From Lactarius indigo (taxonomy: Eukaryota > Basidiomycota > Agaricomycetes > Russulales > Russulaceae): a DNA stretch of 64,000 nt. The translations under genes were made by a program, and so were the position numbers. The stretch is from the NCBI GenBank assembly GCA_025766275.1, contig JAFKAC010000034.1, positions 124,001 to 188,000 of the forward strand. Direction: 5' to 3'. Below the pieces are notes generated by a model, which saw only the letters and a program-made list of their open reading frames with translations, had not been told where the DNA came from and did no database searches. Shown one piece after another: positions 23,035-34,144 of the stretch (positions within the stretch are counted from its first letter, which is position 1; each line of letters opens with the position of its first letter).

Positions 23035-24846
23035 TACAGCTGTTTTCATAACATCTGTCGGGTCGCGACCATTTTTCGCTTACAGGCGTAGTCTGAATGG
23101 GCATCTCGGTGACCATGCCGAATTTTCTTCCCACAAAAATAAATCATAGTAATTGAAAAAGAATTTACTTAAAGCAACTTAGTCTCCGCTGACAAAAAAT
23201 TGATTTCAACGGGAATGGAAGGAATAATCATATTCAAAGTACATATTACAAGACCTAGAGGGTGATTGGAAACTGCTCAGCACCATTCGTGCATGCAGCA
23301 CGAAACTTAAAGGATTGGTGAACAGGAGGACCGAGTCGAATGAGGAGGATCATGTCGACAGGGCAATGCTTGGGGCAACATCGCTTCACGTGAGGTGGAT
23401 TTGTCAACTATCCCACGGTCGTCGGACAGCCAAGTGGGTTCAACCCGATGCACCCGTACCAGCGTAGCCCATAACGCTTCAATTCACCGTGTTCTTTTTG
23501 TTCCCTGATCATTCGAGTGACTGCCTGCAACCATATATTCACAGACACACATAAAGAAACTAAGGAGGGACTTGAAGAGGGACCTGGTACCCACAGTGCT
23601 TGTACCAGCCCTTTGCGTCGTCTGCTGTGACAGAGTAGACGGCCGCCCAGAATGCATGGTACACATTGCCATTACCAGACTCGAGATCGGCATTGACACG
23701 AGCACGATTCGCACGCAGCCAGGCCTTGATGGATGAGAATGCAAGTTCGATTGGGTTGAAATCTGGTGAATATGTGGGGAGGTAAATGAGGCGCGAGCCA
23801 TGCCCCTCAACCAGTTCACGAATTCCAGCCACCTTGTGAATGGCTGCGTTGTCGATGATAAGGACCGAATTAGGGAGTGGCCATTTGTTCATGCGAGGGA
23901 GAAGGCCTTCAACAAATTGACGAAAAATGTCGCCGGTAATGGCGTTCTCAACGACTTCAAGGTGCAAAATGCCATCCAGGGAAATAGCAGGTAACATCGA
24001 GTACTTTTTACCACGATGGAAAAACTCGTAGCGGCATGCACGCTCGCCACGCATAGACCACGCATACGGCCTCCTCAGGGTGAGTCGATTGAAATGGCTC
24101 TCATCGGCAAAGACAAGTTGTTCTGGACGGAAATGGGCAGTGATGAGGGCCATATACGCCTCACGGTCTTGCTCATTACGCTCAAGAGCGCAACGTGTGA
24201 GCTGTCAACGATGTTGATGAGAATGTTGGGGCCAATAGATTGAAGATGTACGCACCATTTTCCTTGTGTATCCCTTCCTTCGGAGGGAACGCATAATGGT
24301 TGGAAGCGATACCTCAACGCCACACACTTCCTGAAGCGCCACCTGCAGCTCCATGAGTGAAGTGTCGGGCTGGCGCTCAACAGAACCACAAAGAAACTGT
24401 AGCAGTTAGACAACACCCAGAACCCGTATATTGCAGACATACCTTCACTTGAATAGCAGTGAGAATACGTGGCCGACCATTGTTAATTGGTGGTGGTGAA
24501 GATACCACTCCTATCCTGCGATGTGTGCTGCGGTATCTCTCAAGCGACTGTATACTGATTCCAGTGAGCTCATGGATTTCTGAGTCACGCAGTCCCCGAT
24601 GTGACATTGATAAGGCCAACTCCTTAATGTCATTGGAGTACCGGACCATTGTTGAGGGTTTGGAAGGGACGACAACGGAAGGGAGTAAGCTGCCGAGCAT
24701 GACAACGGAGATAACTATTCTATAACCCCAATTCTGTATGATAACCCAATTCTCTTGTCCACTTAACTACGAACCCCGCTCATGAGTTTTGGATGACCGC
24801 TGGGCTACGCGAAAACTGACCCGCCATATGTTATGAAAACAGCTGT
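23035..24846 (-). mobile_element. Complete Tc1/mariner-type DNA transposon
   Basis: The element spans 23037-24844 and is bounded by TA on both sides, the target-site duplication of the Tc1/mariner superfamily. Left end CAGCTGTTTTCATAACAT and the right end (reverse complement) are identical for about 18 bases, with weaker similarity for about 30 more. It carries one intact spliced transposase gene on the minus strand. Subterminal sequence at 24706-24846 is about 130 bases long and shared with the MITE at 58685-58972. Confidence 0.93.
23560..24700 (-). CDS. Tc1/mariner-type DDE transposase
   Basis: Three exons (24443-24700, 24256-24396, 23560-24201) with 46- and 54-base introns give 346 residues, the usual size. 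An N-terminal helix-turn-helix DNA-binding region (about residues 18-65, with GLRDSEIHELTGISIQSLER) is followed by a second helical region (MRSLRRKGYTRK). The catalytic DDE_3 domain follows, with the acidic residues at FADESHFN, LIIDNAAIH and YSPDFNPIELAFSSIK, i.e. DD34-38(D/E)-like spacing. All reading frames are open and splice sites canonical, so the gene could be active. It would cut at the TIRs and reinsert at TA. Confidence 0.9.
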
Positions 24847-26428
24847 ACCTCTTCCACACGTGGATCAACAACGTAACCAACCGTGCCGTGTTGTATGCCT
24901 CAGCGCCCACAGTCCTCAAGAGCCGGGTGTTTCCAAGTACACACGCGCTGGTTTGCACGCTAGGTGCGGTGTGTCACATTACAATATAAGACCACCCCCC
25001 GGTGCCTGTAAGCTTCGTCCAGTGCGTGATAACTTAGCTCCATTAGCATCAGGTCCATTTCCCCCTCATCTCCTCGATCAGTCGGCCGGAAAAAAGTCAA
25101 CAGTTTTTTTACTTCGTCACGTGTTACAAGTTCGATTGGACATTCCAGATGGTGCATAAAACCGCGCTGTGTCCACGCAGACCCAGGGAAAGCTCGTTTG
25201 CATGATCAATCTATCCCGTCGTTTACAAGGTCCAACACGATGACCTTAGTACGGTACAAGCCCGACACCCGTGTGCACTGACTTTGCGTAGGAATATACA
25301 TCTGGTGCATTAGGCCGGGAACTGAAACTCGTTCCGCGCCGTCTTCGCCCCATCGAGAATCGAGATCAACTTCCGAGGTTTTCCTCAACATACTGGTACC
25401 CGCAATCACATGAAACTAGGACTAAGACCCATCTGATGATGGTCGCAAGCATCCAGGTAGCCAGTTGTGAACCAGACTGCGGCGTTGGTTCACAGCTTGC
25501 GGGACGAACTCTGAACACGATCAATCCTCTCGTCCTGGATCAGTGGCCACTCAAGTAAGCCTGATGACGTTTCTCCGATGGCCGCTTATCTCCGGTCACA
25601 GTAAATCGAAGAAGGGAAAGCAAGCTCAGGGTTCTAGAGATTGTTGTCGGAACGACAGGGCCGCGTCGAATCCGCAGCCTCAACCTAGAAATCTGTCCAA
25701 TGGGTCGCCATAGCATCGTGATGGGCTCGCAATGCCGCTACATGTTCGCCCCAGCAGGCTATCCGACGAAACCCCAGTGTACGCTTCGTTTGAATCGTTG
25801 CTGTTTCGACTAGCGCTCTCAGTCTCCGCTCGTGCTTTGATAATAGGGCGTCAATTTTTATTGATCTAACCTGATGGTTCCAAGAAAAAGAAGCTCTAAC
25901 TCAAAATGATGCTGCTCCGTCAAACCAACTGAACTGTGTCCATTGTTCTGCCATGGTGCGAATGGTGCGAGTACGGATTTGATATCCCAAAGTTGTAGTT
26001 GTTCACTGTGCCGATTATGCTCCTAGATGGTGCAAGAATGGTCTCAAGCTTCGTTCTATTCAAAAAATGCCGCGTCTGTTACATCAGAATTTTCCGGAGG
26101 ACATCTCGGGTGTGAGGTTTCCGTGGATGGATTAATGTAGATGACAAGGTCCATGGAAGGGAAAGAATGATGCAGAAATTCCCGACGCTATTTCTCCATA
26201 CGCCCGTCGGATCTCGGACGGGACCTAATGTGCGCAGCGTTCTGACAGGATATTGACTTCTTGTGGCATAGTAAGTTACACCCACGCCTCAAATGGACAA
26301 TAAAATTACAGTTTCAAAGTAAACACCATTGGTTCAACACGTGGAAAAGAAATAGAAATACGTTAGCGGCCTGTCATAGTGTTTGTCCATGTCATGGATG
26401 ATTACCATAGAAAGTTGCCCGTTCACGC
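24847..26428. other. Gene-poor stretch
   Basis: About 1.6 kb between the transposon and the lipase gene. Only short open frames without coding character were found. No repeat, RNA gene or recognisable remnant was identified. Confidence 0.5.
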
Positions 26429-27729
26429 TCAGGCTCCTCCTAACGGACAATACTGTCTGCCCATTCTCGCTCCCGAGAAATACTGACCCTCATGGTCCAT
26501 GATGGACATGTGGATAATCGAGTTACCCGCCTGACAGTTCTCGTTCTCTTGCCCAGGGCAGACTACGGTGCCCGCCTCACCGCTCCTCGGGATGTGGACC
26601 TCCCCCGCAGAATGGCGGTACCCTATGAATCGCGGAGGAAGATTCGGCACCGGGTCATTCCCGTGCGTGACATAGGTGTACTTGCTTCCGAGCTGTTACA
26701 GGTATAAGGAGGAATGTTGGGTACCACGTGCCGCGGGAGAGTAAGGACCAGGTGAGTCGCGCGATTGCCAACAAGTGAGTGGGCCGTACCTCCGAGTCGA
26801 TGAGATCTGCAAACGCCTGGTCTCCACCTCGTGGGGGAGCGAAGACGATCGTGCTGATAGAGATAGTTGGGTCAAGATGCTGGCGGAGCATGAGAGCGTC
26901 CAAGATCGCAACCGCCGCGCCAAGGCTATGCCCTGTGACGAGGACGTTCCGGAACATCGTGTTCTGTAGCCCTAACTTGACTGTAGAGAGAATGGTGTCG
27001 GCAGTGCGGCCTTGTGTGCACGCAAAGCCTTCGTGTACCTTTACGTCGCCTGTGCGACAAACGAGGTGATAAAACTGAATGCGTGGGATCAGTGAGGAAC
27101 CGTACCAGCTTTTGGAAAGAGCGTGGTATTAAGTCCCTCCTGGAAGACCCTCACAACATTGAGGATAGAGTGCCTGACAGAGGACGGAGATGAGAGAGCA
27201 GAAATTCGGTCGATAGCAATTTCGAAGGTACTCACAGCTTCGTGGGATCGGTACCCTGATGCGCGACGACGATACTCTCAGTCTGATTGTCGTGTCCAAC
27301 AAAAACTGTGGGGTCGCTACAGGTCTGCGTTATTCATTCACCGGTCCCACGAGTAAAGCTTACAGTGAGGGATCTTGCCACCATCTTATTGCAAAACGTA
27401 TCATCAACACTTTTCCGCGAGCATAGGCAATAGTTGCGAAGGGAAAACGCACCGCCTCCGACGGTAAGTGGGGTGAAACCACCCAACCCAGCGGCCTGGC
27501 ACGAGTTGCCGCACTCCCATGTCTGAAGGAGGTCGCTCGGGCAATAAGCGATCTGTGCAAAACGCGCCGGCCGCACAAGTTTGGAAGAAATTTCTTGTGC
27601 GGACACGGGGATCATATCCTGATCGTTGCCGCTGCGCTTTTCCAGACCTAGAGGGGCGGCTGAGGTAGCACTCGGGAGGAGTAACGCGAGGACGACAGAG
27701 GCGAGCATTTCAATGCATGATAGTCGCAT
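26429..27729 (-). CDS. Secreted class 3 lipase
   Basis: Six exons (27453-27729, 27364-27384, 27236-27305, 27106-27173, 26790-27049, 26429-26692) give 319 residues in a consistent frame. A signal peptide (MRLSCIEMLASVVLALLLPS, cleavage near SAA) and a possible KR propeptide site follow the start. The alpha/beta-hydrolase core shows IVVAHQGTDP (oxyanion region), the nucleophile elbow VTGHSLGAA, the acid in HGNDPVP and the His in IMDHEGQYF, completing Ser-Asp-His. Paired cysteines occur near the N-terminus and in the tail. It probably hydrolyses acylglycerols or related esters outside the cell. Exon 2 is only 21 bases; it restores the conserved GGDGGK-IPHFFVGHD region. Confidence 0.9.
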
Positions 27730-28928
27730 GTCGTTGGAACTCCGAAAAAAAGGTAGAAAGCAGGCTCGACCTGTGAAAGAAAAGGAGCGGGGGAAAGGAG
27801 GGACAGCACAGCTCAGACGCCAGGTTGCGAGCTCTAGTATGATAGAAGCCGGCGGTATTTTAAACGTCCTGCAGCGTTCGTGACACCCATCAATTACGAC
27901 GCGGGTGAGCTCGGCAGTAGCACAGTTGCAGGCTAGCACAATTACACTGCCGATTTTTGTTTCGAGTGCATGCTGTGCGGTTCGCCTATAGTGCAGCTAA
28001 TCAGGGTTCTTCCACTTACTCAAAATAGTCAACCGGTCAAGTGGAGTCATCCTTTTGTCACCCGGGGCCGGGGTCCTAGAGAAAATGCGGGGGGTGGCAG
28101 TACGTTTTGCACCGGTAGTGGTGGCCACGGCTCGGACGGTGTCGCGTCATGTTCTGACGGTGCGCTTTACATGACGATCGCTGGTACAGATTATGATGCC
28201 TTTCCAAGCCTCGTGATGACCAGCTTCACATTTTTTGTTTCACCGATAGGTTAGTAGCTCGGTGTCGGCTGCAGTGCCTCGCTTATTTACTCTGTTAGTA
28301 ACCATTCCAGTCAGCGCAAGCACTGGCATGGGTACGCCGGCTAACACTCACGTTCAGCGACAGCGACTTGAGGGGACGCGCGGTCCGGTTCCTCGACGAA
28401 TCCGAAGCGTAATTTGCTGCTGCCCCGAGTCTGAGCTCAGGTTGTCTCCTCCGAGCGATGGTATCAACGCTAGTCGTTCCAAGACACCCAAGGAGTAACC
28501 ACTGTCTTGACGCGGTAAGTCCCAGTGTGAGAGATCGGCGACATTGGATGACTGAGATCTGGCGGGGAGGTTAGTTTTCAAGTTCTGCTGGGGGTCGGTG
28601 TCCTTTGGGCAGTGGATTTCACGCTCGGAATCGTGATGGTGACCATCAAGTGGCTAGTGCTCCTTAAGCTCCAAGAACGAGAAAGAGGAAACGATTTTGA
28701 TTGCAGTTGTGATACGACTTCGGCTGTGTGTCTACGCAAAGTTTGAGGTCGAGGTCGGTGTCTGACTGGGACGAGTCTCCACGTGACGATACGCTAGGCT
28801 TCCCAGGCGACGGGCGGAGCATGACACACACCGCTCGGGTCAGATTCTGCACCAGCGAGATCTTGGATCGCATTCATTTTGAAATTGACCCCTCCAGGGC
28901 TGCTTTACCTCGAAGTAAATAATATATG
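27730..28928. other. Intergenic stretch upstream of the lipase
   Basis: Includes the lipase promoter. The rest has no gene or repeat that I can support; a short Gly-rich open frame at 27970-28254 has no homology I recognise. Confidence 0.45.
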
Positions 28929-29527
28929 GTAAGGCAGAAGAAATCAGGAACCCACACCCCTTATATAAGCAATCAGACCCCTTCCACCACACGGCCTACT
29001 CCTCCTACACAACACCAAATTCATGGATTCTGTTCTGATGGGAATTTAGGGGACCCTTCTAGCTCTCATCTGGTCAGAGGATTTTTTCAATTTCTCAAAA
29101 TTGGGGGTACAGTAGGGTCTAGAACTTTTATTTAGAAAAAGCATTTTTTCGCATTTCTGAGTTGAAAGAAACAAAGTTCAATATTCCGGCCGTTAAATTT
29201 GTCAAGTCACGTGATCAGACATGTGACTGAATATATGACGTAATCCCAGCACTTCACTGCAACACGACACCACAGTGACTCAGAAGGGCTTGTTCAACAC
29301 GTTGCCTTGCGTTGCCTGCCTTCCCATCTACTTGCAGCACAACTTTTATTCCCCCACTTTCATGTAGATTGTGGTTTTATTTTGGCCCAAATGTGAGGGT
29401 ACTTGCAATATTAGCTGTACCTATGTTTTTTGGCATCCTCTTAAGACCCTCAACTGGAAATTGTCAAACCCTAACCCTAATTCTTGATTACATAAGGGGT
29501 GTGGGTTCCTGATTTCTTCTGCCTTAC
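28929..29527. mobile_element. MITE-like element with 36-base terminal inverted repeats
   Basis: The left end (28929-28965, GTAAGGCAGAAGAAATCAGG...) is the exact reverse complement of the right end (29492-29527) over about 36 bases. The interior of about 530 bases has no gene, so the element is non-autonomous. No clear target-site duplication was found, which leaves its superfamily open. The right interior contains CCCTAACCCTAA, two units of the common TTAGGG telomere repeat, and the interior has a TCACGTGA site. Confidence 0.8.
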
Positions 29528-29649
29528 AAGTACTACAAATTGCACGAGAACCATTTCCGTCCATAGTACAATTACATACCTCATAGAAAACTCACTCACA
29601 CTCGCCCGCAACGTACTTGCGACATATTCCGAGCTCCAAATATCACGCC

Positions 29650-31935
29650 TCACCTCACCGTGACGCGCCGTCCTTCCCCGGTCTGTTCGCGCGGTCTAAA
29701 GCTCCAGATCTCGACCGTCGTTTTTCCCGCACGCCGACAGAGGACCGCGCATACCTCACGTCTGAAAACAACCTTCCACACGGTTTCGCTTGGCGCGGTG
29801 ATGTCCCGGAGGTACGCGCCCGAGCCAACGTCGAAGAGGCGCACGCGACCGTCATTCCCGCCAGTGACGAGGAACTGCTCGTCGAACTGTAGAGAGGTGA
29901 CAGACGAGTCGTGCGCCGCGATTCGTGTGTGCACGCGTAGGTCCGGTAGTGCGAACGCGAGCACCCGCCCATCGGCCCCACCCGTGACGAGAGTGTGCGG
30001 CGTCAGCTGCAGCGAGCATACCAGCGCAGTATGACCCTGGAGCATCGCAGTGCAGTGTCTGTGAGATATGAACGAGATAAGTTCAGGTTAGAATGGTTAA
30101 AGGGAGAGGGACTTTAGTTACCCTGTCTGAGCATCCCACACACGCACTGTCGTGTCCAACCCTCCGGACGCGACAATCTTTCCGTCAAACGCGACCGTGT
30201 ATATCTGGTTGAAATGTCCGCGGAAAATCTGCATACATTCGCCTGTGTCGATATTCCAGAGCTTGATTCGCCAATCAGCGCCGTCAAAATAGAGATGTAA
30301 TGACAACGTACTCTGCAAGTGCAGTCATAGCTCCCACTGACAACTCGATTACCGCACACATCAAGAGAGCGCACACTCCCTGCATGCCCAGCGAGGACGC
30401 GCAGCATCCGCCCCCGCTGCACATCCCACACGCGCAAGGTGCCGTCGCGTGACCCACTCACTGCGACGGGTCGGTTGTGTAGCACCTTGAGACATCGCAC
30501 GGTCGAAGTGTGTCCGCGAAGGACGTACAACGTGAGCCTGAACAACCAATCCCCAGGTTCCGGTCGTTGATCAGAGAGGAGGGTCACCACGCGAGGAAGA
30601 AGGATGTTACCCTGTCCGCACGTCCCACACCCGCACGTCCTTGTCACATCCGCCACTGACTACGAGCGCGCCTGGTTGGCCCCACCCACGCGTCGCTCCG
30701 GCCACGTCGCTGGGCGCGCTCTCCGCCCAAGCAGAGCTGCTTTCTTGCGTATGTGCGGGAGTAATCGGGGGATACTGTGCGTCCAGCGCCAGAGCGGCGC
30801 GCATCGACGGCGGCAAGAGATGGTCGAGTCCTTGTGGGTCGAGCACCCGGGCGCCAGCCGGCGCGCGGTTGTGTAGCAGTAGTGCGGGGCCGTCAGGTAC
30901 CTCGGGTACACCACTCCCGGCGATCACCGAGCCGAGGATGGACGATGGAGGGGGCGGATGGGAAGGATCGAGTGCGCCGCCGGGTGAGACGAGGTCGACG
31001 GCCCAGACGCCCAGCTCGTGCCCAACGAGCGTGCGTACAAGCGAGCCGGTATGCGTGGAGAAGACATGGATGCGGTGATTGGCAAGTCCCGCAACGAGCC
31101 AATCGGCGTCGAGTGCGACAGAGGTGACCACGCCGCTGTCGGGGTCGAGCACGGGGATACGGTGCGCGCGCAGGCACCGGCCACCGCGCTTCCAATTGAC
31201 CACTGCCGAGCTGCATTAGCCATGTACCATACGCTTACGAGAAGTAGGAAGCGTACGGGTTGACCAGGCGTATTTGAAGAGTGCTTGTGAGCTTTGGGTT
31301 TGCTGGAGGGCGCGTGGCGATCGCGGAAGGCGGGGGAGCGTCAGTACGTGTGGTAAGTTGGAATGAGCGACGCCTGTCGCATCGCTCTCTTCAGCGTCCG
31401 GCTCTCCCGGGCCCTGCAGCGCGAGGTCAAAGTGATATGCGCTTGCAAGACCTCGCCAAGATTGCTCGTCCTGCACCAAGGCGTACCACTTGCGCGAGAC
31501 ACATGCAATGCGTGTGAGGGTGCGCGGGTGATCAACGAAATTGAGAATGTGAAGGGCGAGCTCTATGGGTAGGTCTGCGAGAAAGTCGCGCTTGAGGAGC
31601 GGTGCAATTCGGGTAGAAATGAAAAAGAGTTCGCGGGAGTTGCAGTGGGTAAGTATGGCGGCTAGGTATTCTTGCCGAGCCATGGGGGTTAGAGTCTGAA
31701 ACTCATCGAGAAAGGTATGGAGAGGAGATGCAACAGGTGGAGCCGAAAGTGAGGAAGTGAGGGATATGGCACTCTGTAATGGCGAGACTGGGCGTGGAGA
31801 TGGAGCTGGGGTGGGAGGACGCATCACTGGCATGTAGAGACGTGAGGGTTCGGTCGGGAAGTCGGGGGTTGCCTCTGGCTTGTATGACGAGGAAGCGTTG
31901 CCAATACCCGGAAGGTCAAAAGAGGATGACGCCAT
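29650..31935 (-). CDS. F-box and WD40 repeat protein, SCF ubiquitin ligase adaptor
   Basis: Five exons (31239-31935, 30611-31202, 30312-30537, 30122-30261, 29650-30058) give 687 residues. After a Ser/Pro-rich leader comes an F-box (FLADLPIELALHILNFVDHPRTLTRIACVSRKWY, near residues 118-152) that would bind Skp1. WD40 repeats follow, ending in signatures such as KDVRVWDVRTG, GTLRVWDVQRG, CRLWNIDTG and TTVRVWDAQTG, then two more divergent repeats. The layout is that of the Cdc4/Met30/sconB family, whose propeller binds phosphorylated substrates. A Pro-rich insert of about 100 residues sits inside the first repeats. Which subfamily it belongs to is not decided by sequence reading alone. Confidence 0.92.
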
Positions 31936-32479
31936 TGTTGGGTTACTGGTTCGAGTCAGGATGGGGAATAAAGAGTACAGCAGCGAATGCGGACAAATAA
32001 GAACAGCTGGTCGGTATATACACGCTAGGATAAAGGCACAAACCCCTCAGATGGAAGCACGGACCTAAGAGGGCCCTATGAAGAGTGGGTTATATAGATA
32101 ACGAGGAAGGTTCGCGGAGAGGAAGCTTCTTTTGCACGTAGGCAAAGACAAGAGTAACGGCCTACTTCGATAGATGCTTCTTGGACAAGAGGGTATCAGG
32201 ATATGGACCTGGAGGGAGAAGGGGGAGAATACCAGAGCGGGGGTGTGTGGAGCGTTGGCTAGCCTAGGGCGATGACTAGAAGCCCAACAGGTGAGACTCT
32301 TGATTTCTAGAGTTGAATAACCGGTTACCGTGGTGGACGGTGGGTGTGAAGAGGGTCAGGAAGGGCAGGGCAAGGACGAGGCTGGCAGAGAAGCTGTGGT
32401 TAGGGTTTACTCCCATTCTCGAACGGTCTCCGCTCTCGGACCCCAGGACAACCTAGGCTAAGTACGACGACTTTTGATA
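31936..32479. other. Shared promoter region of two divergent genes
   Basis: Lies between the starts of the F-box/WD40 gene (minus) and the zinc-finger gene (plus), so it probably serves both. No RNA gene or repeat recognised. Confidence 0.5.
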
Positions 32480-33817
32480 ATGTCCTCCATAAAGAGGCAG
32501 CACACACCATCGCCATCTCGAATATCCCCGGCTGGAACACCCAAAGCACTGAGAATAAGCGCACCTATGCGATCACCTTTGTTGTGCACCTTGCCACCAA
32601 CATGTAATCCGCCCAATCGCCCGACACCACTGTCAGACACGCGTGCCCTCGAGGCACACTATGCGGCTTACCACGCGCATGTCTGTTCTTCACCGGGCTG
32701 TGGTTGTGTGTTCCCTGATGCGCATCTGCTCGAACTCGTGCGCCCATGTACACCTGTCCCCGCTTTTCGATTCACTGACCCGCGCCTTCTGCAGCACCTC
32801 ACAGAATGCCATGACCCACTGGCTGCGCTCCACAGAGAACGTGGAGACAAGATCGTGAGTGTTTCCCCATTCCAGTCTCTTCCTCGCCCTGCCGCACTAA
32901 CACCCCGTACCTATTCCCGCCGGACGCCACAGTTCGCGTGTCATCTGTCCTCTTGTCCTCGCGTGTTTGCGAACCCAAAAGCGAGGAGATTGCACCTCAT
33001 TTCCGTGCACGCATACCCAAAGGAATACTTTTTTGCCATTACCAACAAAGGCATCGGTGGCCTGCTGCGCCGCTGGGGCGAAGGCGCCAGTCTGCTCCGC
33101 GGGCAGTGGCGCCCACGCGATAACAATGACGAGGACGAGGACGAAGAAGACGGCGCGTCTTTGCCACCATCGTCGACTCTACACTCGGATGACTCTGATG
33201 GCCCCGATGACGACCATAACGATGCGGAAGGAATCGAAGCAGCAGCTTCTGCCGCTGTGAACGGAGACAGGAAAGCAGAAACAGGGAAGATGAGCGAAGG
33301 CGACGGGGGTGACGATGCCGTGGATGCGCTCGCTCGAGATGTCTCCGCCCTCGGCCTTGTCCCATCCTCGGTCCGCTTCGGCCGCGGCGGTTCCTCGCGG
33401 GGCAGGGCCGGACTCGCAACGCGCAACGGGCGGCCGGCCGCGCGCCACGTGGGCCACGTGTCGCATCCAAGCCAGCCGCTTCAGCAACCCCAGCCCCCGG
33501 TACCCACTGTGGTAGAAGGAGCGAGCGAAGGAAACGATAACGATAAGGGTGCGGAAGATTCGGACCCCATGGAGCAGGACGGGGTTGCCGTCCCAGAAAA
33601 GTCCCCACCGGTACGTGGGCGGCGTGGGAGGGGTAGAGCAGGGGGAGGCAGCGGGGCTGGTGTGGGCAGGGGAATAGGCAGGGGGAGGGGTGGCTTCGTA
33701 CCCCCGCCGCCCAGAGCCGGGTTTCTTGCGCGCGGAGGAGCGGGGCATTCACGTGGTCTTCCACGGGGGCTGATCGCTACTGCTATCAGGGCAAGGGGAA
33801 GAGGGGCGCAGATTTAG
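32480..33817 (+). CDS. ZNF511-like C2H2 zinc-finger protein with RGG-type tail
   Basis: Start is ATG 32480. The continuous open frame hides two introns whose lengths are multiples of three (32738-32794, 57 bases; 32855-32932, 78 bases). Both have good GT..CAG ends, and removing them restores the conserved zinc-finger run HLLEL-HLTECHDPLAALHRERGDKI-FACHLSSCPRVF. The spliced protein has 400 residues. C2H2 pairs are CSSPGCGCVF..H..H and CHLSSCPRVF..RLHLISVH, as in ZNF511 homologues, followed by the family's YPKEYFF. The second half is acidic, then Arg/Gly-rich (RGRRGRGRAGGG, GRGRGGF), typical of RNA-binding or arginine-methylated tails. Confidence 0.8.
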   Translation: MSSIKRQHTPSPSRISPAGTPKALRISAPMRSPLLCTLPPTCNPPNRPTPLSDTRALEAHYAAYHAHVCSSPGCGCVFPDAHLLELVRPCTPVPAFRFTDPRLLQHLTECHDPLAALHRERGDKIVSVSPFQSLPRPAALTPRTYSRRTPQFACHLSSCPRVFANPKARRLHLISVHAYPKEYFFAITNKGIGGLLRRWGEGASLLRGQWRPRDNNDEDEDEEDGASLPPSSTLHSDDSDGPDDDHNDAEGIEAAASAAVNGDRKAETGKMSEGDGGDDAVDALARDVSALGLVPSSVRFGRGGSSRGRAGLATRNGRPAARHVGHVSHPSQPLQQPQPPVPTVVEGASEGNDNDKGAEDSDPMEQDGVAVPEKSPPVRGRRGRGRAGGGSGAGVGRGIGRGRGGFVPPPPRAGFLARGGAGHSRGLPRGLIATAIRARGRGAQI

Positions 33818-34144
33818 ATGTGCGTAGGTGAGTGAGGGTCCGCCTGTAGGTTGTTTGGATCTATCTTGATTTGCGGAAGAAGTGAAGATTGCAATCAAAT
33901 GGTGTAATAAATAGAAATACGGACGGTTTCATGTTCTCATCGCTAACTTACGGCAAAGATACGAAGTGGTGTATGGTGTGGGGGTATACAATTTAACAAC
34001 AGTGGTCGGGAGCAATTACAATAGCGGTGAAATACAGTACGGTAATAAGGATACAGCGATTGGCGTTAACATCAGTTGCAGGCGTAAGACAAGACATAGA
34101 TTTCAAGGCATGAATATTTTTAATCACCATTCGGAACCTTTCCG
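33818..34144. other. Intergenic stretch between convergent genes
   Basis: AT-rich 3' flanks of the zinc-finger gene and the next minus-strand gene. Nothing else recognised. Confidence 0.5.

Noticed and set aside
33039..33764. 241-codon minus-strand frame
   Set aside because: GC-rich antisense shadow of the zinc-finger gene's acidic/RGG tail.
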